Assembly: GCA_002840535.1 (NCBI GenBank)
Contig: PHBH01000025.1
Coordinates: 17,592-81,591 of the forward strand
Length of the DNA stretch: 64,000 nt
Reading direction: 5' to 3'
Origin: Deltaproteobacteria bacterium HGW-Deltaproteobacteria-15
GTDB taxonomy: Bacteria; Desulfobacterota; DSM-4660; Desulfatiglandales; HGW-15
Shown here: piece by piece, positions 17,301-25,366 of the stretch
Layout: each line of letters starts with the position of its first letter
How positions within the stretch are numbered: position 1 is the first letter of the stretch
The notes under the pieces: model-generated
The model's database searches: none
What the model was told of the DNA's origin: nothing
What the model saw: the letters and a program-made list of their open reading frames with translations, nothing else
Translations under genes and position numbers: made by a program

Positions 17301-18945
17301 GGTCCATGCCGAACACACGGTGTACACCTGCGCCGACGACAGCCAGGCCAGGATAAAGGAAAATATCGCCAAACACCGGCTCAACCGTGTGGTCGTGGCA
17401 TCGTGCACGCCTCGCAGCCACGAGCCCATCTTCCGCGATACCCTTCGAGAAGCGGGACTGAACCCCTATCTGCTTGAGATGGCCAATATCCGCGAGCAAT
17501 GCTCCTGGGTTCACGCCGGCAACCCCGAACTCGCGACCCAAAAGGCGTTTGAGCTTGCGCGCATGATCGTGGCCCGGGTCGCTGAGTCGCTTCCCCTCAA
17601 GGAAGAAACGGTGCCTGTTCACAAGGCCGCTCTCGTCGTAGGGGGAGGGATCGCCGGCATGACGGCCGCGCTGGCCCTTGCGGATCAGAGCTTCCCCGTT
17701 CATCTGGTGGAGAAATCACGCTCGTTAGGAGGCACAGCCCGCCGAATCTACCGCACACTGGACGGCGCAGATGTCCAATCGTTTCTGGACAGGACCATGG
17801 AGAGGGTTGTTTCCAATCCCCTCATCTCCGTCCACCTGAATGCCAAAGCCTCGCAAGTGGAAGGGCACATCGGCGCCTTTTCAACGGAGATCGCATCCGG
17901 CGAGGAATCGCTCAAGATCAGGCACGGGGTTATCGTTGTGGCCACCGGCGCCGGCGAACACATACCCCGGACCTATGGCTACGGCCGGAACGAGAAGGTT
18001 CTGACACAGCTGGAATTGTCCGAACGTTTGGGCATGGGCTCGATCGAACTGCCGGACAAGGCAACGGTTGTCATGATTCAGTGCGTGGAGCAGCGCAATG
18101 AAGAGCGTCCTTATTGCAGCAGGGTCTGCTGCACCACAGCGGTAAAGAATGCCCTCCAATTGCGCGAGCGCTACCCCCTTGCACGGATCCTGGTCCTGTA
18201 TCGTGATATGCGGACCTATGGCTTCCGCGAAGCCGCCTTTCGCAAGGCCCGTGAAAAAGGTGTTCTGTTCCTCCGCTATGAGCCCGAACGGCCGCCCGAG
18301 CTCGGCACTGACGGCCGGTTGCGCGTTCACGAGCCGACCCTCGGCAGGCCCATGGAAGTAGTCCCGGACATGCTTGTATTGGCCTCCCCCATGGTGCCCA
18401 GGGCCGACAGGAAAGAACTCTCTGATCTGCTTCGCGTTCCCCTCAATGGGGACGGATTCTTCCTGGAAGCCCATGTGAAGCTGCGGCCCGTCGATTTCGC
18501 CAGCGAAGGTCTCTTCCTGTGCGGCACGGCACACGCTCCAAAAAGCATTGGGGAGACGATCTCTCAGGCCAATGCGGTTGCAGGACGCGCCGCCTCGATT
18601 CTTTCCCGCAAGGCCATCCCCATCAGCGGACAGGTCGCATGGGTCGATCCGGATAAATGCATATCCTGCATGACCTGCGTCCACGTCTGCCCTTATCATG
18701 CACCCATGATCGGGCGCAACAACAAGGCGGAGATCCAGGCGGCTGTCTGCATGGGATGCGGAAGCTGTACCGCTGAATGTCCCGCCAAGGCTATCCAGCT
18801 CAGACATTATCTGGACAACCAGATCCTCCGGGCGCTCGATTCCCTCCTTACTGGAATTTCAGCCGAGGAAGTCGTGGAAAGCGAGTATCCCGAGCACGTT
18901 GGAATAGCGCTGCCTCGCTGGCACAAAGGATTGATAACGCTTTAG
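14395..18945 (+). CDS. hdrA: HdrA fusion with inserted GltD-type NAD(P)H oxidoreductase and a second HdrA
   Basis: 1516-residue multidomain flavoprotein. HdrA-like FAD motif GAGVAG (about 28-33) with GDCATCILSPK; ferredoxin motif CTACGDCSAACP (124-135); an inserted GltD/dihydropyrimidine-dehydrogenase-type block (about 165-590) with its own Cys set (CSSGCPIDTSVQAY, CGRVCFHPCERRCNRG), FAD motif GSGPAGLSAA and NAD(P)H motif VIVGGGNTAIDAAR; a resumed HdrA half with CLNCGLCSECMCC and CVGSRD (about 637-930); then a complete second HdrA from about 940 (VCHCGSNIAS, GGGIAGMTAA near 1080) with terminal ferredoxins CISCMTCVHVCP and CMGCGSCTAECP. HdrA is the flavin-bifurcation site of Hdr complexes; GltD is the natural electron donor of GltB. 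Start ATG overlaps the hdrB stop. Confidence 0.9.
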   Translation: MKMETKTPLLHRSDTQPESPCGAVLVCGAGVAGIQASIDLSSAGFRVYLVEGKAAIGGGMARLDKTFPTGDCATCILSPKLVECMRDPNIDVYTLADVVKLEGVPGHFKATILQRPRYVELEKCTACGDCSAACPIEVPSAFDAQLGTRKAIDRVYAQAAPNAPVIQKRGRAECSSGCPIDTSVQAYVALIAAGRFEEAAEVIRRENPLPSVCGRVCFHPCERRCNRGVLDEPINIRGLKRFAIDRFPTLPPHEEVPPTGKPVAVIGSGPAGLSAAHFLALAGHAVRVFESLPVLGGMLSVGIPDYRLPPEILERDLAGIRALGVDFRTGTAVGRDISAEEIGDGFDAVFIAVGAHMGRKLGIPGEESRGVIHGIDFLRKHSLGQETGLGKRVVIVGGGNTAIDAARTALRLGASKVMILYRRTREEMPADFSEVEAALEEGVEIQFLAAPLNVLARNGSMTGIECIRMGLGEPDSSGRPRPVPVDGSEFTLAADTLIPAVSQSADLRLAEQLGLETTRWSTIVADELTLATSRPGVFAGGDVVLGPSSVIDAIAQGKRAARGIDNYLAGRPLDLGLEKPEKRDNPLSEPELKKLREKTQPARRLPQAEQPVMQRLKDFREVEQTYSSEEARQEAQRCLNCGLCSECMCCVKACKAGAVQHNQATKTIDLEIGAVVLTPGFEAFDAARRGEFGFCHARNVVTNVQFERILSASGPTRGRIVRPSDGKTPRRIAFIQCVGSRDTGCGNDYCSSVCCMAATKEAVLAKEHEPGLEISIFFLDIRAFGKDFDRYYERAKNEKDIRYVRSFISRTYEMPDTKNLLLKYLGPDLKQVEEEFDMVVLSLGLEPSPALLDQAEHIGVDLNPWGFAKTSELHPLDTSRPGVFVGGVFQEPKDIPDTVMQASGAAARAMALLAPARSTQIRIKQYPPQRDITDELPRIGVFVCHCGSNIASVVDVERVVERVKDLPGVVHAEHTVYTCADDSQARIKENIAKHRLNRVVVASCTPRSHEPIFRDTLREAGLNPYLLEMANIREQCSWVHAGNPELATQKAFELARMIVARVAESLPLKEETVPVHKAALVVGGGIAGMTAALALADQSFPVHLVEKSRSLGGTARRIYRTLDGADVQSFLDRTMERVVSNPLISVHLNAKASQVEGHIGAFSTEIASGEESLKIRHGVIVVATGAGEHIPRTYGYGRNEKVLTQLELSERLGMGSIELPDKATVVMIQCVEQRNEERPYCSRVCCTTAVKNALQLRERYPLARILVLYRDMRTYGFREAAFRKAREKGVLFLRYEPERPPELGTDGRLRVHEPTLGRPMEVVPDMLVLASPMVPRADRKELSDLLRVPLNGDGFFLEAHVKLRPVDFASEGLFLCGTAHAPKSIGETISQANAVAGRAASILSRKAIPISGQVAWVDPDKCISCMTCVHVCPYHAPMIGRNNKAEIQAAVCMGCGSCTAECPAKAIQLRHYLDNQILRALDSLLTGISAEEVVESEYPEHVGIALPRWHKGLITL

Positions 18946-19056
18946 CACAGTTGATGAGGTCGGCCATGGGGGTCTTTTTTCAAAAGCGAAAAACTCGGTG
19001 GACAGTGTCTGGCGAAAGTGAAAGTGGCAAAGTCTTACAAGGATTGGAGCTGCATC

Positions 19057-19536
19057 GTGGAGAATAAGCCGGTGATCGTTGCATTCTGTTGCCACTATTG
19101 TGCCTATGCCGCGGCGGATCTCGCCGGGACTATGCGGCTTCAGTATCCTGATTCCGTGCGCATATTGCGGTTGCCCTGCACAGGCAAGATTGAAGTCAAT
19201 TACCTGCTGGCCGCCTTCGAGCGCGGGGTGGACGGCGTGATCGTGGCCGGCTGCCTCGAAGGCGGGTGCCATTACCAGGAAGGCAACCTCCGCGCGCGCC
19301 GCCGCGTCGAACGCGCGAAGCAGATGCTCAAGGAAATCGGCCTCGAACCCGAACGCGTCGAGATGTTCAACCTTTCCTCTGCGGAAGGGACCCGCTTCGC
19401 CGCAATTGTTGCGGAGATGAACGAACGAATCGCGCAATTGGGTCCGAGTCCCCTGCGGCGATCCGATGCGGTGAGCTCAGGAGTCACCGCACCAAAATCC
19501 CCCCCGACCCCCCTTTACGAAAGGGGGGAGCTATGA
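19057..19536 (+). CDS. mvhD: MvhD/FrhD-family [2Fe-2S] electron-transfer subunit (second copy)
   Basis: 159 residues, closer to canonical MvhD than the copy at 5337: VIVAFCCHYCAYAAADLAG, LPCTGKIEV, GVIVAGCLEGGCHYQEGN, and the helix EIGLEPERVEMFNLS. It would connect HdrA to its electron donor or acceptor. Start GTG 19057 has GGAG 7 bases upstream and fits family length; GTG 19018 is possible. The last 13 residues, KSPPTPLYERGEL, are encoded by a G/C-run palindromic repeat that has entered the 3' end, so the original C-terminus was probably shorter or different. 111 bases after the hdrA fusion. Confidence 0.87.
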   Translation: MENKPVIVAFCCHYCAYAAADLAGTMRLQYPDSVRILRLPCTGKIEVNYLLAAFERGVDGVIVAGCLEGGCHYQEGNLRARRRVERAKQMLKEIGLEPERVEMFNLSSAEGTRFAAIVAEMNERIAQLGPSPLRRSDAVSSGVTAPKSPPTPLYERGEL

Positions 19537-19608
19537 GACTCCTCTTTACGAAAGGGGGAGCTTTGAAAGTCCCCCTTTGAAAAGGGGGATTCAGGGGGAT
19601 TTTTTCAA
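19495..19608. repeat. CCCCCC/GGGGGG palindromic repeat invading a gene end
   Basis: Arms AAAATCCCCCCGACCCCCC and the complementary-type GGGGGATTCAGGGGGATTTT, with internal CTTTACGAAAGG repeats, make a ~110-bp imperfect palindrome. It gives the final codons of mvhD and lies just upstream of metV. Comparable elements that add KSPPTPLYERGE-like tails to proteins occur widely in bacterial genomes. Confidence 0.8.
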
Positions 19609-19681
19609 GTTGCCGGCGTGCAGTGAACGTTCCATGGAAGAGCTTCGCGCAGAAGCAGAAAAGTGTCCCGGGAGAAACATC

Positions 19682-20374
19682 ATGATAGTTGCCGATCGAA
19701 AAAGCGTGCCTGAAATCCTTGACATGGTCAAAGACCACCAGCGGGTCCTTCTCGTCGGGTGCGGCACCTGTGTCACTGTCTGTCTGGCCGGCGGCGAGCG
19801 CGAGACGGGTATTCTCGGTTCCGCCCTCCGAATGTCCCTCAAGCTCATCGGACGAGGGTCGGTGACCGTGGACGAGTGCACCATTGAACGCCAGTGCGAA
19901 GACGCCTTCATCGACGGACTCGCACTTCGTATTAAGGAGCATGACGCCATTTGCTCTTTCGGCTGCGGAGCAGGTGTTCAGGCCCTTGCCGAACGTTTCC
20001 CCGGCACGCCGGTCTATCCGGGGCTCAACACTCAGTTCATCGGCATCCTTGAATCACAAGGAGTCTGGGTTGAGAAATGCGCCGGCTGCGGGGCCTGCCG
20101 CCTCGGCGAATTCGCCGGCATTTGTCCGCTCACCCGGTGCGCCAAACGGCTTCTCAACGGTCCGTGCGCCGGTTCCCGCGACGGCAAATGTGAAGTCAGT
20201 GAAGACATTGACTGTTGCTGGCAGCTCATCTATGATCGTGCGGCCGCACTCGGTGTTCTCGACCGCTTCGAAGCACTTGCCCGGCCACAGGACTGGTCCA
20301 CCAGCCTCAACGGCGGGCCCCGAAAAGTCGTGCGTGAAGACCAATGCATTGCGGGGCTCGGCCCCAAAGCCTGA
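19682..20374 (+). CDS. metV: MetV-like methylene-THF reductase partner (MTHFR C-terminal-type Zn/Fe-S protein)
   Basis: 230 residues of the MetV family, the Cys-rich partner of short MetF in acetogens. Visible: VLLVGCGTCVTVCLAGG near the N-terminus, CSFGCGAGVQALAERF, CAGCGACRLGEFAGICPLTRC, and the C-terminal PQDWSTSLNGGPRKVVRED typical of the family. Start ATG 19682 is preceded by GGGAGAAA and fits the usual first residues MIVADRK; an in-frame extension to 19577 runs into the palindromic repeat and is rejected. It closes the cluster opened by mvhD and metF at 5.3 kb, so MetF and MetV flank the GOGAT and Hdr genes. Confidence 0.85.
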   Translation: MIVADRKSVPEILDMVKDHQRVLLVGCGTCVTVCLAGGERETGILGSALRMSLKLIGRGSVTVDECTIERQCEDAFIDGLALRIKEHDAICSFGCGAGVQALAERFPGTPVYPGLNTQFIGILESQGVWVEKCAGCGACRLGEFAGICPLTRCAKRLLNGPCAGSRDGKCEVSEDIDCCWQLIYDRAAALGVLDRFEALARPQDWSTSLNGGPRKVVREDQCIAGLGPKA

Positions 20375-20517
20375 ATTTGGATTCGAGCCGCCCCGGGGGC
20401 AAGTTTGATCGCTCTCTTTACGAGGAACTGCCCGGATTATTTGCCGATACTTTTATGCTGCAAGTCGTGAATCGGGGTATTCAGAGGAATCCTCTTAAGG
20501 TATACTCGGAGGAGTTG

Positions 20518-20553
<36 letters not shown>

Positions 20554-20612
20554 TAGGAGTCAGAGAGCCGCTTCCAGGTTGACGCGACAGGAAACTCCGA
20601 GCGGCTGATTCG

Positions 20613-20654
20613 GAATTCCGTTCATGGTTCGATAACTCACCACGAACGGAATTC
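20613..20654. repeat. 11-bp inverted repeat upstream of carA
   Basis: GAATTCCGTTC (20613-20623) and its exact complement GAACGGAATTC (20644-20654) flank a 20-base loop. It lies about 100 bases before the carA start; it could be a leader hairpin, an operator or another dispersed repeat. There is no T-tract, so a terminator is unlikely. Confidence 0.5.
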
Positions 20655-20710
20655 GTTCGCCCTGCTGTCCCGAGGTATCCAAGGCCGGACTGGGGCCAAG
20701 ATTACATCTT

Positions 20711-20738
20711 CATTCGAGGTTGGACGTTCGACGTTCAT
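20711..20738. repeat. 7-bp tandem array (CGTTCGA type) before carA
   Basis: Four related heptamers: CATTCGA, GGTTGGA, CGTTCGA, CGTTCAT. The reverse-complement family occurs at 27021-27062, 160 bases after purF. Ends 12 bases before the carA start. Confidence 0.6.
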
Positions 20739-20750
20739 CCTTTGGAGAAT

Positions 20751-21911
20751 ATGAAAGACCTCCTCAACAAGGATCGCCTGCCTGCCGTACTCGCCCTCGA
20801 GGACGGGACCGTCTTTCACGGGCTCTCTTTCACCGGTGAAGGAGAGACTACGGGAGAAGTAGTCTTCAACACCAGCATGTCCGGGTACCAGGAGATCCTG
20901 ACCGATCCTTCCTACTGCGGCCAAATGGTCACGATGACCTATCCTCTCATCGGGAATTACGGCATCAATGATTCGGATGTGGAGTCTGAAAGGATCCAGG
21001 TAAAATCCCTTCTGCTCAAGGAGTATCAGGAGTACCCCAGCAACTGGCGTTCCCAGAAGAGCCTGGCCCAATATCTGAAGGCCGGCGGTGTGCTCGGCAT
21101 CGAAGGCATAGACACCAGGGCGTTGACCAGACACATCCGTCTGGCGGGCGCCATGAGGGCGGTTGTCTCCACGCTGGATCCTGATCGGGACTCCCTCGTG
21201 CACAAGGCGAACCGTTCTCCCTCGATGGCCGGCAGGGACCTGGTCATGGAGGTGACCTGCAGGAAACCGATGTTGTGGAAGGACGGAAAACCGCTCCCGT
21301 TGGAAACAGTCGATCTGTTCAGATGGAGTGATCATCCGGGTCGATGGAGGGTGGTGGCCATGGATTTCGGTGTGAAGTACAACATCCTTCGCTCCCTGGA
21401 GCAAAGGAACTGCACCATCCTGATACTGCCCGCAGATACGGATTCCGCAACAGTCGAGCGACTCCGGCCTCACGGCCTCTTCCTGAGCAATGGACCGGGT
21501 GACCCCTCAGCAGTAGGCTATGCTGTCGATACCATCCGTTCCCAGATGGGAAGAAGGCCGATTTTCGGTATATGTCTGGGCCACCAGTTGATCGGATTGG
21601 CGCTTGGCGGCAAGACATTCAAGCTGAAATTCGGCCACCGGGGCGCCAACCAGCCTGTCATGGATCTAACGACCCAGAAGGTGGAGATCACTTCCCAGAA
21701 CCATGGGTTTTGCGTGGGGTTCGATTCTATCAAGGATCCAGACGTGCAGATCAGCCATCTCAACCTGAACGACCGGACCGTGGAAGGATTGGCACATAAG
21801 AGTATCCCGCTGTTTTCCGTGCAATACCACCCGGAAGCCTCCCCTGGTCCCCACGATGCAGGGTATCTGTTCGACCGGTTCGTCGGGATGATGGAAAAGC
21901 AATGGGGCTGA
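20751..21911 (+). CDS. carA: Carbamoyl-phosphate synthase small (glutaminase) subunit
   Basis: 386 residues. Hydrolyses glutamine and channels ammonia to CarB for carbamoyl phosphate, feeding pyrimidine and arginine synthesis. N-terminal CarA domain (LALEDGTVFHGLSF, VVFNTSMSGYQEILTDPSY) and C-terminal class-I glutaminase with nucleophile Cys in FGICLGHQL, SNGPGDPS, and the His/Glu pair in VQYHPEASPGP. ATG 20751 with GGAG 5 bases upstream. Ten bases separate it from carB. Codon use returns here to AGG/CGG-rich, in contrast to the preceding redox cluster. Confidence 0.96.
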   Translation: MKDLLNKDRLPAVLALEDGTVFHGLSFTGEGETTGEVVFNTSMSGYQEILTDPSYCGQMVTMTYPLIGNYGINDSDVESERIQVKSLLLKEYQEYPSNWRSQKSLAQYLKAGGVLGIEGIDTRALTRHIRLAGAMRAVVSTLDPDRDSLVHKANRSPSMAGRDLVMEVTCRKPMLWKDGKPLPLETVDLFRWSDHPGRWRVVAMDFGVKYNILRSLEQRNCTILILPADTDSATVERLRPHGLFLSNGPGDPSAVGYAVDTIRSQMGRRPIFGICLGHQLIGLALGGKTFKLKFGHRGANQPVMDLTTQKVEITSQNHGFCVGFDSIKDPDVQISHLNLNDRTVEGLAHKSIPLFSVQYHPEASPGPHDAGYLFDRFVGMMEKQWG

Positions 21912-21920
21912 CGATTACTC

Positions 21921-24900
21921 ATGCCTAAACGCAAAGACATCCATAAAATCCTCATCATCGGATCGGGTCCCATCGTGATCGGCCAGGCGTGCGAATTCGA
22001 CTATTCCGGAACCCAGGCCTGCAAGGCCCTGATGGAAGAAGGATATGAGGTGGTGCTGGTCAACAGCAACCCTGCCACCATCATGACCGACCCGGATATG
22101 GCGCACCGGACCTACATCGAACCCATCACCCCTGAATTCGTGGCCAGGATCATCGAACGGGAAAGGGTGCAGGCCGTACTCCCTACCCTCGGCGGGCAGA
22201 CGGGCCTCAACACGGCCGTGAAGGTCGCCGAAAGCGGTATTCTGGAGCGGCTTGGGGTGGAGATGATCGGCGCCTCGCTTCCCGTGATCAAGAAGGCGGA
22301 AGATCGGGAACTCTTCAGGGATGCCATGGTGCGCATAGGCCTGAGCGTTCCCCGCAGCGGGATAGCGAGAACCATGGGCGAGGCCAGGGAGATCGCGGAC
22401 CGTATCGGATACCCCGTCATCATCAGGGCCAGCTTCACGCTGGGGGGGATAGGGGGCGGCATCGCATACAACAGGGAGGAGATGGAGACGCTTGCCGGCG
22501 AAGGGCTCGAGGCGAGCATGATCTCCGAGATCATCATGGAGGAGTCCCTCATCGGCTGGAAGGAGTATGAGCTGGAGGTGATGAGGGATTTCAAGGACAA
22601 TGTGGTCATCATCTGCTCCATCGAAAACTTCGATCCCATGGGCATCCACACCGGAGACAGCATCACCGTGGCCCCGGCGCAGACCCTTACGGACCGTGAA
22701 TATCAGAAGATGAGGGACGGCGCGATTGCCATCATCAGGGAGATAGGTGTCGAGACCGGGGGTTCCAACATCCAGTTTGCCGTTCATCCTGAAAACGGGG
22801 AGATGATGGTCGTCGAGATGAACCCAAGGGTGTCGAGGAGCTCGGCCCTTGCATCCAAGGCGACCGGCTTCCCCATTGCGAAGATTGCCGCCAAGCTGGC
22901 GGTCGGATATACCCTGGATGAGATTTCAAACGACATCACCAGGGAAACCCTCGCCTCCTTTGAACCCACCATCGATTACTGCGTGGTGAAGATACCGAGG
23001 TGGACCTTCGAGAAGTTTCCGGGCGCCGAGGACCGGCTGACTACTGCCATGAAGTCCGTGGGGGAGACCATGGCCATCGGCAGGACCTTCAAGGAGGCCC
23101 TGCAAAAGGCGGTGAGATCCCTGGAGATCGGCCGTTTCTGCCTGGGGTCGGCACTGGGACGGAACCCTTCCGGGCCCGCGGACATGCAGGAGATCGAAAA
23201 GAACCTTCTGGAGCCCAATTCAAAGAGACTTTTCTACCTACGCGATGCGCTGCAAAGCGGTATGTCTCTGGACAGGATCCATGAGCTCACCCGCATCGAT
23301 CGCTGGTTCCTGCACCAGCTCCAGCAGATCCATGAGGCCGAAAATCAGTTGATGGAAATGTCCAAAAAGTCCGTTGCCCCGGATCTGTGGGAGCCTGAGT
23401 TCCTGAAGAGGGTAAAGGAATACGGGTTCTCGGATGTGCGGCTGGCCGAGCTTTTCCAGATCCAGGAAGAAAAGGTCAGGCTCATTAGAAAGGAAAAGGG
23501 CGTATCCCCTGTTTACAAACTCGTGGATACCTGCGCCGGTGAGTTCGAGGCGTATACCCCCTATTACTATTCCACTTATGAACAGGAAAACGAGATCCGA
23601 AGCAATCCCGGGAGAAAGGTGATCATCCTGGGGGGCGGCCCCAACCGGATCGGCCAGGGGATCGAGTTCGATTACTGCTGCGTGCAGGCCTCCTATGCCC
23701 TTCGTGAGATGGGCATCCAAAGCATCATGGTCAACAGCAACCCCGAGACGGTGAGCACGGATTACGACACCTCGGACAGGCTTTATTTCGAGCCCCTTAC
23801 CAGAGAGGACGTGCTCCACATTGTGGAGCAGGAAAGTCCTGAGGGGGTGATCGTTCAATTCGGGGGGCAGACCCCGCTGAACCTGTCCGTGCCGTTGGCC
23901 GAGGCCGGGGTTCCTATCCTGGGCACCAGTCCTGAAAACATTTACAGGGCCGAGGACCGCGACCATTTTCAGAAAATGCTCAAGAAGCTGAACATCCTTC
24001 AGCCTCCGAACGGAATCGCCACGAACGAAGAAGAAGCCCTGAATATCGCGGCTGAGATCGGGTACCCCGTCGTGGTAAGGCCTTCTTTCGTGCTGGGCGG
24101 CCGCGCCATGGAGATCGTCTATGATCGTGCGGATCTGGAATTCTACATCCGGAACGCGGTCCAGGTCTCTCCGGGCAAGCCGGTCCTCATCGATCGTTTT
24201 CTGGACCACGCCGTGGAAATCGATGTGGATGCGATTTCAGACGGAGAGCTCACGGTGATCGGCGGGATCATGGAGCACATCGAGGAGGCCGGGATTCACA
24301 GCGGGGACAGCGCATGTGTGCTCCCCCCCATTTCCCTGAAGTCCCGCATCATCGAGGAGGTCAAGGTCCATACAAAGGCCATGGCCCGTGAACTGAATGT
24401 GATCGGTCTCATGAACGTGCAGTATGCCGTCAAGGACGGCCGCATATACGTCCTGGAGGTGAATCCCCGGGCATCCAGAACAGTCCCTTTTGTGAGCAAG
24501 GCCACAGGGGTTCCCCTGGCGAGGCTTGCCACAAAGGTCATGATGGGGAACCGTTTGAAAGACCTGGGACTCCCGGAAGAGGTAACCCCCTCGTACGTTT
24601 CCGTCAAGGAATCGGTATTCCCGTTTGCGCGTTTTCCCGGAGTGGACACGCTTCTCGGACCTGAAATGAAGTCAACTGGCGAGGTCATGGGCATTGACCA
24701 GAGTTTCGGGCTCGCCTTTGCAAAATCCCAGTTGGCTGCCGGGCAGAAGCTGCCCCTGTCGGGCACCGTGTTCATCAGTGTCAAGGACGGGGATAAACCG
24801 GCTATTCTGAAAACTGCGGCACTCTTTCGGGACATGGGGTTCGGAATTGCGGCCACAAAGGGCACCTCAGCCTATCTGGTAAGCCATGGGGTTCACGCCC

Positions 24901-25184
24901 AGGAAGTCAAGAAGGTGGGGCAAGGAAGGCCTCACGTTGTTGATATGATGAAAAACGGTGAGATCCAGCTCGTCATCAATACGACAGGGCACAAGAAGGC
25001 TGTCTCCGAATCCTCCGTGATCAGAAGGACCGCACTGACTCTCTGCATTCCATACACCACCACGCTTGCCGGTGCGCAGGCAACGGTTCTGGGCATCCAG
25101 TCCCTTCGGGAGGGGCAGGTCCAGGTAAAGACGCTTCAGGAATTCCACCGGATGGATTCCTTTATCCACAAGTTCAGGGAATGA
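21921..25184 (+). CDS. carB: Carbamoyl-phosphate synthase large subunit
   Basis: 1087 residues, the usual length. Two tandem ATP-grasp halves: the first begins [20 protein letters not shown], the second [19 protein letters not shown] near residue 565; repeated signatures include [10 protein letters not shown] and [10 protein letters not shown], and FTLGGIGGG and FVLGGRAME. The C-terminal MGS-like domain (allosteric) follows from about residue 940. Forms CarAB heterodimer with the gene just upstream. A heptamer array begins 7 bases after the stop. Confidence 0.97.
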   Translation: MPKRKDIHKILIIGSGPIVIGQACEFDYSGTQACKALMEEGYEVVLVNSNPATIMTDPDMAHRTYIEPITPEFVARIIERERVQAVLPTLGGQTGLNTAVKVAESGILERLGVEMIGASLPVIKKAEDRELFRDAMVRIGLSVPRSGIARTMGEAREIADRIGYPVIIRASFTLGGIGGGIAYNREEMETLAGEGLEASMISEIIMEESLIGWKEYELEVMRDFKDNVVIICSIENFDPMGIHTGDSITVAPAQTLTDREYQKMRDGAIAIIREIGVETGGSNIQFAVHPENGEMMVVEMNPRVSRSSALASKATGFPIAKIAAKLAVGYTLDEISNDITRETLASFEPTIDYCVVKIPRWTFEKFPGAEDRLTTAMKSVGETMAIGRTFKEALQKAVRSLEIGRFCLGSALGRNPSGPADMQEIEKNLLEPNSKRLFYLRDALQSGMSLDRIHELTRIDRWFLHQLQQIHEAENQLMEMSKKSVAPDLWEPEFLKRVKEYGFSDVRLAELFQIQEEKVRLIRKEKGVSPVYKLVDTCAGEFEAYTPYYYSTYEQENEIRSNPGRKVIILGGGPNRIGQGIEFDYCCVQASYALREMGIQSIMVNSNPETVSTDYDTSDRLYFEPLTREDVLHIVEQESPEGVIVQFGGQTPLNLSVPLAEAGVPILGTSPENIYRAEDRDHFQKMLKKLNILQPPNGIATNEEEALNIAAEIGYPVVVRPSFVLGGRAMEIVYDRADLEFYIRNAVQVSPGKPVLIDRFLDHAVEIDVDAISDGELTVIGGIMEHIEEAGIHSGDSACVLPPISLKSRIIEEVKVHTKAMARELNVIGLMNVQYAVKDGRIYVLEVNPRASRTVPFVSKATGVPLARLATKVMMGNRLKDLGLPEEVTPSYVSVKESVFPFARFPGVDTLLGPEMKSTGEVMGIDQSFGLAFAKSQLAAGQKLPLSGTVFISVKDGDKPAILKTAALFRDMGFGIAATKGTSAYLVSHGVHAQEVKKVGQGRPHVVDMMKNGEIQLVINTTGHKKAVSESSVIRRTALTLCIPYTTTLAGAQATVLGIQSLREGQVQVKTLQEFHRMDSFIHKFRE

Positions 25185-25191
25185 GGAAGAA

Positions 25192-25247
25192 AGGCGGAAG
25201 GCGGAAGTCGGAAGGTGGAAGGCGGAAGGTGGAAGGTGGAAGGTGGA
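25192..25247. repeat. 7-bp tandem array (AGGTGGA/AGGCGGA)x8
   Basis: Eight consecutive heptamers directly after the carB stop: AGGCGGA twice, AGTCGGA, AGGTGGA, AGGCGGA, AGGTGGA three times. A complementary array (TTCCGCC type) at 25444-25478 forms an inverted pair with it across about 200 bases. Confidence 0.9.
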
Positions 25248-25366
25248 AAGAAAATCGGAACGCGGAATGGGGAATCCGGAGTGAAAAGCGGATTGGAAGA
25301 TGCTTAGCTAAAGATACGATAGAAACATCGGGAGGCTTTACAGCTTCCTGTTAGAGGGGCTGATAA

